From: Carnobacterium_A sp036639135
GTDB taxonomy: Bacteria; Bacillota; Bacilli; Lactobacillales; Carnobacteriaceae
Direction of reading: 5' to 3'
Length of the DNA: 22,912 nt
Assembly: GCA_036639135.1 (NCBI GenBank)
Contig: JAVWJE010000024.1
Location: 1-22,912, forward strand
Both the position numbers and the translations under genes were made by a program. Positions 22,243 to 22,912 of this stretch are shown piece after piece. The notes under the pieces are model-generated. The model was not told the DNA's origin. It searched no databases and worked only from the letters and a program-made list of their open reading frames with translations. Position 1 is the first letter of the stretch; every line of letters begins with the position of its first letter.

Positions 22243-22912
22243 ATGAAAGCAATAGGAATAGAAAATTATGGTGGTAAAGATGAATTAAAAGAAATGCAAG
22301 TAGATAATCCAAAAGCGAACGCAAAACAAGTAGTCGTTGAAGTAAAAGCAACATCCGTTAATCCAATAGATTGGAAGTTACGAGAAGGTTACCTACAACA
22401 AATGATGGATTGGGCATTCCCTATTATTCTTGGATGGGATGTAGCAGGAGTTATTAGTGAAATTGGAGAAGAGGTAACGGATTGGAAAGTAGGCGATGAA
22501 GTCTTTGCTCGTCCAGAAACAACTCGCTTTGGTACGTATGCTGAGTACACAATAGTAGACCAAAACCTGCTTGCTAAAATTCCAGCTAATGTTAGTTTCG
22601 AAGAAGCAGCAGCTGTGCCGCTTGCTGGTCTAACGGCTTGGCAAGGTTTATTTGATCATGGTAAGTTAAAAAAAGGCGAGACAGTTTTAATTCATGCTGG
22701 TGCCGGTGGAGTTGGTACGTATGCAATTCAGTTAGCGAAATCTATAGGAGCTAAAGTAATTACTACAGCCAGTAAAAAAAATCATGATTTATTAATTGAA
22801 CTCGGTGCAGATCAAGTAATTGATTATAAAACAGAAAATTTTGTAGAACTTTTAAATGATGTAGACCTAGTTTTAGATACTGTGGGTGGAGAAGTACAAA
22901 AAGATAGTTTTG
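22243..22912 (+). CDS. Medium-chain dehydrogenase/reductase, NADPH:quinone reductase type (3' end cut by window)
   Basis: A zinc-free MDR oxidoreductase, probably NADPH-dependent on quinones or other electrophilic carbonyls. The open frame runs 223 codons to the window edge with no stop; about 85-95 further residues are expected. The N-terminal GroES-like part shows VKATSVNPIDWKLREGY and GWDVAGVISEIGEEVTDWKVGDEVF. The cofactor-binding loop HAGAGGVGTYAIQLAK begins near residue 147, followed by GAKVITTAS and LGADQVIDYK. The catalytic-zinc ligands of alcohol dehydrogenases are missing at the usual places. GGAGG (22232-22236) lies 6 nt before the ATG. The 180-nt gap upstream holds the serS terminator and an AT-rich stretch with no clear promoter; TTGAGT (22191-22196) may be a -35. 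The exact substrate cannot be told. Confidence 0.9.
   Translation, partial: MKAIGIENYGGKDELKEMQVDNPKANAKQVVVEVKATSVNPIDWKLREGYLQQMMDWAFPIILGWDVAGVISEIGEEVTDWKVGDEVFARPETTRFGTYAEYTIVDQNLLAKIPANVSFEEAAAVPLAGLTAWQGLFDHGKLKKGETVLIHAGAGGVGTYAIQLAKSIGAKVITTASKKNHDLLIELGADQVIDYKTENFVELLNDVDLVLDTVGGEVQKDSF

Overview
The window is AT-rich, has strong Shine-Dalgarno sequences, frequent TTG starts and a tRNA gene without an encoded CCA. Its gene order is mnmE-mnmG-rsmG-parA-parB-DUF951-ychF-DUF1129-guaB, followed by dacA-serS. This points to a low-GC Gram-positive bacterium of the Lactobacillales, most like Carnobacteriaceae or Enterococcaceae, in the origin-proximal part of the chromosome. The genus is inference. 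No insertion sequence, phage gene, CRISPR array or biosynthetic cluster is visible; this is mainly a housekeeping region.

Left part (1-5650). An Ohr-type peroxide-resistance gene is followed by a trehalose module: PTS transporter treB, trehalose-6-phosphate hydrolase treC and a convergent GntR/UTRA repressor treR. A perfect 16-bp palindrome of the TreR-operator type lies before treB, nested in a second exactly concentric inverted repeat. treB-treC and treR converge on a shared bidirectional terminator that also encodes the last residues of TreR. A secreted LysM + 3D-domain cell-wall protein follows on the minus strand.

Middle part (5650-16900). An 890-bp very AT-rich gap leads to a strong promoter, a leader with a possible attenuator, and mnmE-mnmG (tRNA wobble-uridine modification). 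Next come a probable decayed TrkA-C domain, a tRNA-Val(GAC) gene with an unusual C at position 33, and rsmG. Chromosome segregation genes parA-parB, a DUF951 protein, the ATPase ychF, a DUF1129 membrane protein and guaB (IMP dehydrogenase) follow. Strong intrinsic terminators separate most of the units.

Right part (16900-22912). A VanR/VanS-like two-component system lies directly upstream of dacA, a D,D-carboxypeptidase. serS follows behind a serine T-box riboswitch whose specifier reads UCC. A zinc-free medium-chain dehydrogenase/quinone reductase gene runs off the right edge.

The most interesting signals are small. They are a near-perfect parS site (15/16) inside the histidine kinase gene, exact parS half-sites in everted order before rsmG-parA-parB, the C33 tRNA, the mnmE leader attenuator, and the nested operator of the trehalose operon. 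I see no convincing new multi-gene system.
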